DNA from: Siniperca chuatsi
Taxonomy: Eukaryota > Chordata > Actinopteri > Centrarchiformes > Sinipercidae
Direction of reading: 5' to 3'
Assembly (NCBI RefSeq): GCF_020085105.1
Contig: NC_058047.1
Span: 471,001-535,000 of the forward strand
DNA: 64,000 nucleotides
Every line of letters starts with the position of its first letter. Positions within the stretch are counted from its first letter, which is position 1. The notes below the pieces were generated by a model. The model did not search any database. It was not told the DNA's origin and saw nothing but the letters and a program-made list of their open reading frames with translations. Positions 12,114-22,904 of this stretch are shown one piece after another. The position numbers and the translations under genes were made by a program.

Positions 12114-12799
12114 TGACTACAATGCTAGCAGTGGAGGCAGCCATCTTGGAATAATCAGTGGTGGAAAGTAACTCAGTACTCGAGTATTTCCCTTTAGTGC
12201 TACTTTCTACTTCACAACATCTCAGAGGGAAATGTTTTTACTGCTCTACATCTGTTTTACAGCTTTAGTTAGCCTACTAGTTACTGTTCGGATTAAGACG
12301 TCAAAGATGGCGAGGAAGAAATCCTGCGCCATCTTTGTTTTACGTAGTTAGTAGTGACTAGCTAGCTAGCCAGCTTGCAGACAGCACTATTTCCCATTTG
12401 AGCGCTCTGAAATGCATCGTAGCCAAGTGTTAGCATGTTCGTACAGAGGCCTCACTGCTGTGACTGTGTCTGTGCGGAGCGCTGAGCTGCACGGCTACTC
12501 TTTACCCACCGTTCAAACCCTGTGAGTCACTGCGGAGGACAGCGTTCCCCTGAAGTCACTAATAACTACGTAAAACAAAGATGGCGCAGGATTTCTTCCT
12601 CGCCATCTTTGACGTCTTAATCCAAACAGTAACTAGTAGGCTAACTAAAGCTGTAAAACAGATGTAGAGCAGTAAAAACATTTCCCTCTGAGATGTTGTG
12701 AAGTAGAAAGTAGCACTAAAGGGAAATACTCGAGTACTGAGTTACTTTCCACCACTGATTATTCCAAGATGGCTGCCTCCACTGCTAGCATTGTAGTCA
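12114..12799. repeat. Long inverted repeat, 246-bp arms around a 194-bp spacer
   Basis: The left arm at 12114-12359 and right arm at 12554-12799 are reverse complements with only a few mismatches (for example GTTCGGATT against AATCCAAAC). The arms begin GACTACAATGCTAGCAGTGG and contain the GTGGTGGAAAGTAACTCAGTA-type terminus of the common hAT-like MITE, plus CAAAGATGGCG. The structure is either a palindromic (foldback) element or a recent inverted duplication of a MITE-containing segment. Confidence 0.9.
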
Positions 12800-12886
12800 C
12801 AACATTTAAATAGCATAAATCTTTTTCTATGTTACGTATTTGTACTTTTTCCTTAACAAGTCAAACCAGATACAAACAAACACTGT

Positions 12887-12889
<3 letters not shown>

Positions 12890-12934
<45 letters not shown>

Positions 12935-13002
12935 CTGTGCACCCAGAAGCAGCCAATCAGCTGCTGCCCCCCTTCTTCTTCTTCTTCTTCTTCTTCTTCG
13001 CT
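12890..13002. repeat. (TG)(TA)(CA) and (CTT) microsatellites
   Basis: A TGTG(TA)n(CA) tract around 12890-12935 is followed by ten CTT triplets around 12970-13000. Confidence 0.95.
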
Positions 13003-13440
13003 TAAGCTGTGACATCCTGTGACAGGAGGCGGGGCCCCAGAAACTGTGACTCCGCCCCTGCTGACCTCACAGATATGACGGGGGTCAGAGGTCAGTGACA
13101 CAGAGCTGGGGGGGGTCAGTGTGTGTGTGTGTGTTGGGGGGGGGGGACGGACGGACGGACTGTGACGTTTACTGAACGCTCAGTATGAAGATCTGTGTTA
13201 ATATATATTGTTTGTTTTTAAAGAAAATCAATGAAAGTGATCAGCACGAGCTGCGGATTGAGCTCAGGGACGAACACTAAGTATTGCAGACGTTAGACTT
13301 CTGGAACTGGACTGGATTATCAATGTTTCCTTCGATTAGTTATTGATAATCATCAGTTTCATTATTGATCTGATCACCAAGAATAAAGAAGCAAAAATAC
13401 ACTGAGGAGGGCAGCATCTTCATCACCGTCTTCATCATCC
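13003..13440. other. Non-coding stretch with G run and (GGAC)n
   Basis: It contains a run of about ten G followed by GACGGACGGAC near 13137-13160. No gene is seen. Confidence 0.5.
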
Positions 13441-14077
13441 TCAGTGTGTGTGTGTTAGTGTGTGTGCGTGTTAGTGTGTACGTGTTTCTGTGTGTGTGTG
13501 TGTGTGTGTGTTAGTGTGTGTGTGTCTCTGTGTGTGTGTTAGTGTGTGTGTGTGTCTGTGTGTGTGTTAGTGTGGCTCTCTGTGTGTGTGTGTGTTAGTG
13601 TGTCTCTGTGTGTGTGTGTGTGTGTTAGTGTGTCTCTGTGTGTCTGTGTGTGTGTTAGTGTGTCTCTGTGTGTCTGTGTGTGTTAGTGTGTCTGTGTGTG
13701 TGTGTGTGTGTCTCTGTGTGTGTGTGTGTGTGTGTGTGTCTCTGTGTGTGTGTTAGTGTGTGTGTGTGTGTGTCTCTGTGTGTGTGTTAGTGTGTGTGTG
13801 TGTGTGTGTCTCTGTGTGTGTGTTAGTGTGTCTCTGTGTGTGTGTGTGTGTGTGTGTCTCAGTGTGTGTGTGTTAGTGTTAGTGTCTGTGTGTGTGTTAG
13901 TGTGTGTGTCTCAGTGTGTGTGTGTGTGTGTGTTAGTGTGTGTGTCTCAGTGTGTGTGTGTGTTAGTGTGTGTGTCTCAGTGTGTGTGTGTGTTAGTGTT
14001 AGTGTGTGTGTCTCTGTGTGTGTGTTAGTGTTAGTGTGTGTGTCTCTGTGTGTGTGTTAGTGTGTGTCTCTGTGTGT

Positions 14078-14109
<32 letters not shown>

Positions 14110-14140
14110 CTGTGTGTGTTAGTGTTAGTGTGTGTGTGTG

Positions 14141-14174
<34 letters not shown>

Positions 14175-14285
14175 TCTGTGTGTGTTAGTGTGTGTGTGTG
14201 TGTGTCTCTGTGTGTGTGTGTGTGTGTGTTAGTGTTAGTGTGTGTCTCTGTGTGTGTGTGTGTCTCTGTGTGTGTGTGTCTCTGT

Positions 14286-14319
<34 letters not shown>

Positions 14320-14336
14320 CTGTGTGTGTGTTAGTG

Positions 14337-14422
<86 letters not shown>
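13441..14422. repeat. ~1-kb (GT)n array with TTAG and TCTC interruptions
   Basis: Nearly 1 kb of alternating GT with periodic GTTAGTGTG and GTCTCTGTG insertions that form a loose minisatellite. Alternating purine-pyrimidine DNA of this length is Z-DNA prone. It ends about 10 bases before the GC-rich first exon candidate of s1pr1. Confidence 0.95.
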
Positions 14423-14483
14423 CGGTCGCTCCCCGCTGCTGCAGGCTGCTGTCGGACTGCGCTCCTCTTCCTCCGGTCTGAAG
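14423..14483 (+). promoter_or_regulatory. s1pr1: Candidate s1pr1 first (noncoding) exon and promoter
   Basis: A short GC-rich stretch with three CTGC repeats ends in GGTCTGAAG|GTAAAAAC, a usable 5' splice site at 14483/14484. A strong acceptor lies at 15605 ahead of the coding exon. A noncoding first exon is usual for S1PR1 in mammals. The transcription start is not determined and no TATA box is seen. Confidence 0.4.
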
Positions 14484-15605
14484 GTAAAAACTCTTTTTTC
14501 TTGATCAAAGCGGGATTTTCGTGTTTAAAGTTCGCGTGAAGCTTCAGGAGAAACTCGCTGAAACGTCTGCGGCTGATTAAACGTCGTGACGTCGCTTTCT
14601 GATCAGTTTTATTGAGCAGTCTGTCTGACGGAAGAAGCGGAGCCGCTTCAGACGAACTCGCGTCAGTCTGACGGAATAAATCCGGTTTTTAATGGAGAAT
14701 AAAATCACAGTTTAACGTTTTTATTGAAAACTTTATAAATGCTAAAGTGAAGAAGTGACGTCAGAGTGTCTTTATTCATTTTTGCTGTCGAAAAAAAGAT
14801 GAATGACCGAATTATTTATATATTATTTAAACTTGAATGAATCAAGGATCGTTTTTATACGAACAGAATCTCTTTATTTAAACTCTGTTTATATGTATTA
14901 TCAGTTAACGGAAATAATCGATCACTTTAAAGGGTTAAAACGTCTGAACGTGAATCTGAACAAACCGAAGATTTGAAATCTGCTCACGATGATGATTCAT
15001 TAACAAAGTGACTCTGAAACTTGTGAAGTTCAAATCTGCGGATTTAAAATGACGAGTTTGTGAAAGAAAACACATCTGAAGTGTTTTAAAGTTGTTTGTT
15101 CTCTAACGAGCTGATCAGAGATCAGTTCACAGGGAAGATCAGAGGTTTTATTATCTCCGGAGAGAATCTAAGGAAGATTTCTGCTGTTGGTCCCAATAAA
15201 CTTTAAATTTTTAAATAAAATGACACTAAAAGTTGATTTAAGTAGAAGGAACATGTTTGAGTCTTTCAGGATGTTTGTTCACTGATCAGAGCTGATCAGA
15301 GATCAGTTCTAAAAGGTTTTATTGGATCAGTTCGATGAGCCTTCGGCTGCTTTGTGAGTCTTAACAAACTGAAGTGGAGATTTAAATGTTCTTCTGTTCT
15401 TCGGTCGGACTCGCGGGTTTCATGAACATATTTCTGCCCTCTTAAAGTAAAACCTGCTAAAAGCATGAAGTTCACAGATTCCAGGGACTCTGAGTGTTTG
15501 AGGAGTTTAAAAGTCGTTTTTCAGGACGTTTGTTCGCAAACAATCTGATCAGAAACCAGCTTGAGGTGTGCGAGTCTCTGACAGTAGTCCGTCTTCTCTC
15601 TGCAG

Positions 15606-16844
15606 GATCATGTCCCCCTCCAGCAGCAGGACTCTCTCTGCTCCTCTTCAGGGTTACTACCTGACATGAAGGTCTGAAGTTTGAGGACGCCCCCTGCTGG
15701 ACTCCCGCTGCACCTGCAGGCCATGGCCGAGCCCAGCTACTCCGACCTGATCGCCAAACACTACAACTACACCGGCAAGTTCCGCAAGACGCAGCAGGAC
15801 TCGGGTCTGAAGGCCGACTCGGTGGTCTTCATCATCGTGTGCTGCTTCATCATCCTGGAGAACATCCTGGTCCTGACCACCATCTGGAGGACCAAGAAGT
15901 TCCACAAGCCCATGTACTACTTCATCGGGAACCTGGCGCTGTCCGACCTGCTGGCCGGCGTCGTCTACACCGCCAACATCCTGCTGTCGGGAGCCAACAC
16001 CTACAAGCTGACGCCCACGCAGTGGTTCTTCAGGGAGGGCAGCATGTTCGTGGCGCTGGCGGCTTCCGTCTTCAGCTTGCTGGCCATCGCCATTGAGCGC
16101 CACCTCACCATGCTGAAGATGAAGCTGCACAACAACGGCAACACCTGCCGCGTCTTCCTGCTCATCAGCACCGTGTGGATGATCGCGGCGGTGCTGGGCG
16201 GCCTGCCGGTGATGGGCTGGAACTGCATCCAGAGCATGACGCAGTGCTCCACCGTGCTGCCGCTCTACCACAAGACCTACATCCTGTTCTGCACCACCGT
16301 CTTCAGCATCATCCTCATGGCCATCGTGGTGCTCTACGCTCGCATCTACGCGCTGGTGCGAACTCGCAGCCGCAAACTCGTCTTCCGCAAGGTGTCCAAC
16401 GGCCGCGGCAACGCCGGCGCCAACATCAAGAGCTCGGAGAAGTCCATGGCGCTGCTGAAGACTGTCATCATCGTCCTGAGCGGTTTCATCGCCTGCTGGG
16501 CGCCGCTCTTCATCCTCCTGCTGCTGGACGCGGCCTGCGAGACGCTCAGCTGCCCGATCCTCTACAAGGCCGAGTGGTTCCTGGCGCTCGCCGTCCTGAA
16601 CTCCGCCATGAACCCGCTCATCTACACGCTGACCAGCAACGAGATGCGCCGTGCGTTCCTCAAGACGCTGCTGTGCTGCACCACCTGCATCCGGCCCAAC
16701 GCCAAGTTTACCGGGCCGATCGTGGGGGCCGAGTTCAGCCGCAGCAAGTCGGATAACTCCTCCCACCCCAACAAGGAGGAGGCGGAGTACTCACCGAGGG
16801 AGACGACAGTGGCGTCCTCGGGGAACGTCACCTCGTCGTCCTAA
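15606..16844 (+). CDS. s1pr1: Sphingosine 1-phosphate receptor 1
   Basis: A class A GPCR that binds sphingosine 1-phosphate at the plasma membrane and couples mainly to Gi; in vertebrates it controls endothelial barrier, heart and vessel development and lymphocyte egress. The coding start is taken as ATG 15723 (GCCATGG, strong Kozak), giving 373 aa against 382 in human. Visible features: N-glycosylation NYT at residues 15-17, seven hydrophobic segments, REGSMFVA in TM3 with R104/E105 equivalent to the human lipid head-group residues, ERH at 125-127, CWAP in TM6, NPLIY at 297-301, cysteines 318-319 and 322 for palmitoylation, and the tail [13 protein letters not shown]...SGNV.SSS that is specific to S1PR1. 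The coding part is in one exon beginning after the acceptor CTTCTCTCTGCAG (15605). The gene is markedly GC-rich, so long antisense open frames are shadows. ERH rather than ERY and some S1PR3-like residues leave a small chance of an S1PR1 co-orthologue. Confidence 0.95.
15610..15677 (+). promoter_or_regulatory. Two overlapping upstream ORFs in the s1pr1 leader
   Basis: In the exon that carries the receptor, ATG 15610 opens a 19-codon frame ending TGA 15669. A second ATG at 15666 overlaps that stop as ATGA and makes the three-codon frame Met-Lys-Val. Both end before the receptor start at 15723. Such frames usually reduce translation of the main frame; any effect here is inferred. Confidence 0.6.
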
Positions 16845-17760
16845 ACGAGTAAACGAGTCGTAGAGTCTCAGATGTAGAGTTTGTGTTTGTACAGGAAACA
16901 GGTGTAAACGGCGCCCGGTGGCGTCATCATGGACCGATCTGAACCTTCAGCTGATCTGGAGTCACAGCACTTATGGAGACTTTCAAACTGGTTAAACTGG
17001 GACCAGTGAACCCTCAGACAGAGGAGGTCCACACTTTGTAAGAAGCTCACACCTGTAACGTGTCACCGTGTCAGTCGGAACGCATCAGCACACCTGCAGG
17101 ACGATCAGCTGGTTTAACTGCTGGAACTCTGGATGATTTCACCTGTTAATGTGGATCATGGTGGTCCAGGTTCATTCAGGGCCCAGTCAGACCAGAGAGA
17201 GTCAAGTCCTCGTGATGTTGGACGTTTCCCTGGCTGTTGATGAAGGTTTACAGCATTAGTCACGAGTTACGACGCATTATGAAGATCAGTATAACTGAAT
17301 AACAGATGCGAGCTTCATAGAAAGTGTTATTGATCCTCGTAGAAGAAGAATCGGACTCAACTGACCGTCTAAGAACAACTAGAACCTGTAGCGCTTAAAC
17401 ACACAGCTGTCAAATATTTAAGAAATACGAATTAATTCATGGAAATGTTTCTTTTTCTTCTTTCACTTCCCTTAAAAAAACACTTGTGAAAACATGAACT
17501 CGGAGCTCAGGTGCATCTCACGCACATCGTTTCAGAGCGAAGTCTTCACGTCTGACCGGAAACTGTCACCTGTGCCGCCAGAATTTATATAAAAGGAACA
17601 CCTGAAGGAAATCAGCTGTTTTGACTCGCAGACAAACAGCAGAGAAAGAAGGCGAAAGCTGCACAACTATGATGTAATCTGTTATTTCAAGTTTAAGATC
17701 AATGGTTTGCCTCGTGAGTTTGTGCAGTCTGTCTTCTTCCAGGTGTCCTTGGTGGAGAGG
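16845..17760 (+). other. Likely s1pr1 3' untranslated and downstream region
   Basis: Follows the receptor stop codon. No clear AATAAA is placed close to the stop, so the 3' end is not set. Nothing else is recognised. Confidence 0.4.
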
Positions 17761-17764
17761 AGGT

Positions 17765-18122
17765 CATGTGACTCCTGGTGACACCTGAGGTTGCTCGACG
17801 TCCTCCCGGATCCACGTTCTTCATACGTTACAGTCTTTTCAGAACTTTGTCGTCCTGATTGTTCAAACTGTAATTATATCAGTTTGGTCTATTCTGTACA
17901 CACGGCATCTACTTCCTGTCCGTCCTGGAGAGCGAGCCCTCCTCTGCTGCTCTTCCTGAGCTTTCTACCATTTTTTCCCCCTGTTAAAGGGTTTTTTGGG
18001 AGTTTTTCCTGATCTGAATCGATGGTCTGAGGACAGAGGGGGTCGTATCCTGTACAGACTGTGAACCTGAGGCTAAATTGTGATTTGTGATATTGGGCTA
18101 TATAAATAAAATGGACTTCACG
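17765..18122 (+). mobile_element. 3' end of teleost LINE/SINE (CR1/L2-type tail)
   Basis: It contains the well-known teleost tail sequence: 'CCTGTTAAAGGGTTTTTTGG', 'GAGTTTTTCCTGATC', 'GAGGACAGAGG', then 'GTGATATTGGGCTATATAAA' and TAAAATGGACTT. Only the 3' untranslated end is present. It is 5' truncated, as is usual for target-primed insertion. Confidence 0.8.
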
Positions 18123-19280
18123 ATAAAATCCAGCAGAAACTAGAACCAGAGAAGTGAGAGTCAGGTTGTTACTGCGAACGTTTGGGTCCTATAAGAGTCA
18201 AGAGTTACAACAGAAATTTGGTTATTTCACATGAGACTTTTCTGTATTTGAATCGAACTGTGACGACAGCTGTGAAGCTGTTTGCTCGTGTTTCCAGATC
18301 ACTGTCAATCCAATCTGATCAGACCACACAGTCCTGATTTCCTAAAATTTCACATTAAATTTTTGTATATTTAGTCATAAATATTTAATATTGTAGAGAA
18401 ATTACTTTTTTTGCCCTGAGTTTCGCCTCTCAGGCTACACACAGGCTGGCCTGCCTTCTTCCTGGAGGTTGTTGGTGTTGTATGCAGCCGGAGGGGAAGC
18501 CTGCAGACACAACTCAGGGCTGAGAAAAGTACTTTCACCTCCTTATCAAACTTTCTGTGGTCACAGTCTGTCTTTTATTTACAGTTAATATTCTCCTGAA
18601 AACACATCAAAGATAATGCAGTAAAGGAAATGCAACATTATCTATCAGAAAGCATCACGTCTGTCAGAGAAACTAAATGTGATTTTAAGTTGAGTTAGTG
18701 CTTTAATGACACAGCAATTTACTTTGCATTTCTATAATCGAACCTACGTGCATGTATTCAGCTGATGGTTGGATTTTATCCAGAAGAGGAAGAAGCAGCA
18801 TGAAACACTGATCTTTAGAAGCTGAGTGTGTGTGTGTGGCTTTTCCATATTTCTTATAATTTATAAAAACACACATAAAAAACAAATTCATCTAATGTCT
18901 CAGAGAAGCACCTGAACTTTGAATTTATGTGTTTTTGTTGTGACATTTTTGTAAAAAAGTTAACTGTGTAAAAGTTGTAGAAACTGTATTTTCTACTTCC
19001 TGTCTGTGTTGTTGTTGTTGTTGTTGTCAGTAGTGACGTCAGTGTAGTCGAATTAATTTATATTTGAAACCAGGAAGTAAAAAACAACATTTAGTTTGTC
19101 AGATAAACGAAAGAAGGTTTTGTTTTGTTCAGTCTGGTTTCAGAAATACGGAAGCTCATTTCTGAAAAGATATGATAAGATAAAAATAATAAATTGAGGA
19201 ACAATTAAACAACAAAACTCTGAGTAGAGTCTCAGACGTTTATTCTTGACCTGGAAAACAGCAGCTGAGAAAAACAATCT
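18123..19280. other. Non-coding stretch, short (TTG)n only
   Basis: AT-rich DNA with a small TTG repeat near 19010-19026. No coding signal or recognised element. Confidence 0.4.
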
Positions 19281-19530
19281 CACAACAAGGTCCATTTAAT
19301 ACGTGGTCTGGAGCTTTTGGTCATATCCAATGATCTTGATCAGCAGCTCAGCCTTTAAGTCAACATGGATGAGAAATCCTTAAAGAGCTCAGAAAAAATG
19401 GAAATTTTAAGCATCTACAATTTCATGACAGCTGGATAAACTCCATCTGCTGAGGATCATGTGATATGACTGAAAGCTCCAGGACAGGTACTAAATGGAC
19501 CTTGTGGTGAAACTATCTCATATGACTCGA
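19281..19530. mobile_element. Short element with inverted ends and hammerhead-like motifs
   Basis: The left end (about 19281-19353, minus) and right end (about 19438-19525, plus) are imperfect reverse complements that share GGACCTTGT, AGCTCCAG and CATATGA-type blocks. On the plus strand the right end has CTGAGGA (19450-19456), a small hairpin, GAAA (19472-19475) and an AGCT-started second hairpin, the order of a hammerhead ribozyme core. The left end read on minus has CTGATCA...AAAA in the same order. Penelope-type terminal repeats are the likely source. Confidence 0.5.
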
Positions 19531-20685
19531 TATGAAATGACAAACTGTAAAATACTAAGCGAGTCACGTGACAAACTGATGATTTTTAGTTTCTAAGCTG
19601 CTGCTCAGAACCTCATAGAGAATTTTATGTTTTAAGCATCCAATAATTTCATCATCACGTTTAACTTTCGGCAGGAACGGGCTTCCGTACAGATCAGACT
19701 CTGTTACCACGGTGACCAGTCCTTTTCGATTTCCATCTTCTATCAGGAGCGGATCGATTAATCCATTAATTCCCGTGTTTGTTGACGTCCAGCCTGAACT
19801 CTGTGTGTCCGCACTGTTTAACTCCTGAATGTTGGTTTGTTGGTTTTTTAGCACTTAATAAAAGGTAGAAATAGAAACACACAGTTTGTGTCTGAGAACG
19901 AATCAAAGCTGTTTTCTTCAGGAAGCTCGGACATGATAACAACAATGACGTTTAAATAATAACTAGAAAAGGCGACATTGTCTAAAAGCATTTGTGCAGC
20001 GGCTGAAGCTGAAACATTCATTCGCACCTTGAGTTGAAGCACTGAAAGAAATTGAAGTGGAATTTGAAACCGAATTTGCTAATAGATTTTGAAATATTTG
20101 TTAAAATTAAGTCTTGAAAAGAGTTAAAGTTTCATTTCAGTGAAGTTGAGAAGTGAAATCAGTTGACGCTGAAGTAGTAAAAGGAGTTGAAATGCAAGTG
20201 ATGATTTGATCTGGAAGTGTCAGCTGATATGTAAGCACCGAAAGTAGTTAAACTGTCACGCTTAGCCCACACTGCCTACTGAACTGCTGCTACTATCTTT
20301 CTACACTTCCTTTGATATCGGCCATCAGTGACAGAAAGTTTGGTCGCGCTTTATTCTACACTTACCAAATGATGCTGTATTAGACACCACATTTACTGCT
20401 GCCAACACGGGCCTATGATTGCTTAATTTAATCGGAAAGAAAAGTAAAAAAACAAATAAATGAATAAAAATATACAGCAATCCCGAACTCAAGTGTTGAG
20501 ATAAAAAAATAGACGTTTATCTTCACGTCTGGGACATTTTCTACAGATGCAGACAAACTGCAGCGATGTGTAATGTTGCCGCTACGATGTGACTACGAAC
20601 TGATCATTTTTACGATCTGCTGTTGCGTTCGCCTGTTAGCATGAAAACATACATGAAATGAAAAGCAAGAGGTTCGGCGACGCAC
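19531..20685. other. Non-coding stretch, nothing recognised
   Basis: Short frames of less than 100 codons only, without recognised domains. Confidence 0.35.
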
Positions 20686-20688
20686 TGC

Positions 20689-21189
20689 TCAGGTAGGCGG
20701 TGCGGCCGTCAGCGGAAGAGTAAGAGATGAAAGCAGCTGAAGTGGAGATGGTGTCTCTACTGTGTGCCTTTGAAGTGTCAGTTTGTTTGTGATCACTGAC
20801 AGCAGTTTAAAGGCCTTTTCAGAACAAACACGAATAATCGGTGCGAATAAATCGCACGTCAACTTAAAAACGCGAGCCCATCTTTCTCTGTGATCCACAC
20901 CGAGTCCGAAACTTTCGTACTTCGCCGTGCGGTTTCGTTTTTTTCGCAGCTGTTTCAACTTCAACGAATTGTGGATGCCGACAAAAACGAGCCAACCAAA
21001 TGACAACATCACGACTTCTGCTCGGGCGATCAATAGGTTCGTCAATGTCATGATTCCATTCACTCTCATGAAGATGGGTATTGATCGGCCGATCCGTTCG
21101 GGCTCGCGGCGCGCCGCTCCGTTTGACCAGCGACAGATCGCAAAGACAAACACGTGGGAAAGTGCAGCGACCAACAGCTTCGTTGTCAA
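20689..21189 (-). other. Unrecognised 166-codon open frame in a CpG-rich segment
   Basis: An open frame of 166 codons on the minus strand overlaps another minus frame of 111 codons (20864-21199). The first has a hydrophobic stretch near its start and another around residues 60-75. The second reads as a soluble basic segment. I recognise neither. The segment is rich in CpG, unlike the flanking DNA, and lies next to an 18-bp tandem repeat. It could be part of an unannotated mobile element, foreign DNA or chance. Confidence 0.2.
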
Positions 21190-21221
21190 GGTAACGCATA
21201 GAAAACCATTCGTTTGGAGCG

Positions 21222-21312
21222 AAAGGTATACCTTTCGCGGTAGGTATACCTTTCGCGGAAGGTATACCTTTCGCGGTAGGTATACCTTTCGCGGTAGGTA
21301 TACCTTACGTAT
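21222..21312. repeat. 18-bp tandem repeat containing the palindrome GGTATACC
   Basis: Five copies of GGTATACCTTTCGCGGTA with one variant base. Each unit holds an 8-bp perfect palindrome and a CGCG core. Confidence 0.9.
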
Positions 21313-21534
21313 AAGCTGACCACACAGGACAAGCGATCAGGTACGGCAGTTGGCCCGTAGACGCCGGCTACCGGTCTGCTCGCTGGCAGCGTACCTTACA
21401 TCTGTCATAGTAGAGTCTTTGGAGTCAGTATACTAAAAAAAATTCAACATACTTTGCTGTTTATTAGCAGGAACTGACAAAGAAGTTTAAAGGTTCATTC
21501 TCGAGTTCGGAAACAGCGCTCTCATCACAAGGTC

Positions 21535-21600
21535 CCCTTCCTTGTTATTTCTGAAGCTTTCGACCGTATGTCTTGGGCTTCTTCAGCGGATGGAGCTGAG
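21535..21600 (-). mobile_element. Hammerhead-like / Penelope-type terminal motif
   Basis: Read on minus: CTGAAGA (21586-21580), a stem of CCC...GGTC type, GAAA (21561-21558), then AGCTTC. It is followed downstream by a GGACCTTGTGATG block shared with the 19.4 kb element. The block is otherwise non-coding. Confidence 0.4.
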
Positions 21601-21697
21601 TGTGGACCTAAGTGTGGAATTTAATTTGAAGTTTTCATCTGTCACATGACTGAAATTCATGTTTTTGTTTCTTTTCTTTTGTTCTCCAAAGTTTAAT

Positions 21698-22119
21698 CAG
21701 AGGTGGAAGAAGTACTCTGATCTTATACTTCAGTAAAGTAAGTGGAGTAATACCACAGTGTAAAAATACTCTGTTACAAGTAAAAGTACTCATTATGCAG
21801 AACGGCCCATTCAGAATAACATATATTGTGTCACTGGATAATAATTATTGATGTGTGATGTGTTCATCACTTTAATGCTGCAGCTGGTGAAGGTGGAGCT
21901 CATTGTAATTACTATAGGTACGACTCCCGAGGATCAATAAAGTCTTATCTTTATCTATAATAATACATTTATGTGTTGATTATGTTTTGTGTTAATAATG
22001 TGAATCGAGTAGTGAATGTAGTGCAGTAAAAAGTACAATGTTTGCCTCTGAGATGTAGCGGAGAAGTATACAGGTGAAGTACAAGTACCTCAAAGTACCT
22101 TAGTTACTTTCCGCCACTG
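21698..22119. mobile_element. hAT-like MITE with nested LINE-tail insertion
   Basis: The ends are CAGAGGTGGAAGAAGTAC and, inverted, CAGTGGCGGAAAGTAACTAA. The flanking 8-mers AGTTTAAT and AGTTTGAG agree at 6 of 8 bases, which fits an eroded 8-bp hAT target-site duplication. Inside at about 21918-21960 is CCCGAGGATCAATAAAGTCT with a TATCT tail, the 3' end of another teleost retroelement inserted into it. There is no transposase. Confidence 0.75.
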
Positions 22120-22600
22120 AGTTTGAGTTTAAGTGCATCGATACTGAATATACCGCTCAGGGCCGCTGTGTGACCTCTGAGTGTTACCATCACTGACCTC
22201 TGACCTCTGACAGGAGGGGGCGGAGCCTCACTGAGTCTACAGGGAGCATAGGTAGAAACACGGGCTCTTCTTCTGATTGGAGGAACAGTTCAAGGTCAGC
22301 TGATGACCTCAGAGTCCGATCCACGCGGATCAGCGGTCAGCTTCACCAAATCTGCAACGTGCAAGCTGTGATTTTTAACACGAGATCATTTCTCTCAAAT
22401 CAAGATGTCTGAGGAGGTGAAGTGCTAGTCCTGGTCCTGGTCCTGGTCCTGGTCCTGCTGGCCCCTGGAGCAGCAGGAGGCCCCGAGTACATCAGACTGG
22501 GAACATCAGACTCCTCACAGAGGAGAACCTGGAACAACTGATTTGTTATTTAAATTAGTTTTACATGACTGTGACTCCACTCATCCATCACTCTCTGCAT
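22120..22600. other. Non-coding stretch with short (CCTGGT)n
   Basis: A CCTGGT hexamer run lies at about 22427-22460. Nothing else is recognised. Confidence 0.45.
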
Positions 22601-22872
22601 CAGAAGAGGAGGAGGAGGAGGAGGAGGATGAAGAGGAGGAGGAGGAGGAGGGGTGGGGGTGATGGGAGGAGGAGGAGGAGGAGGAGGAGGAGGGAGGAGG
22701 TGATGGGAGGAGGAGGAGGAGGAGGAGGAGGAGAAGAGGTAGGGGTGATGGGAGGAGGAGGAGGAGGAGGAGGTGATGGGAGGAGGAGGAGGTGATGGGA
22801 GGAGGAGGAGGAGGTAGGGGTGATGGGAGGAGGAGGAGGAGGAAGAGGAAGAGGTAGGGGTGATGGGAGGAG

Positions 22873-22904
<32 letters not shown>

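Noticed and set aside
13696..14539. Cys/Val/Ser frames in the GT array
   Set aside because: Translation of alternating GT; low complexity only.
15657..16766. 369-codon antisense frame opposite s1pr1
   Set aside because: Shadow of a GC-rich coding exon. The Arg/Gly/Ala/His-rich product has no recognisable domain.
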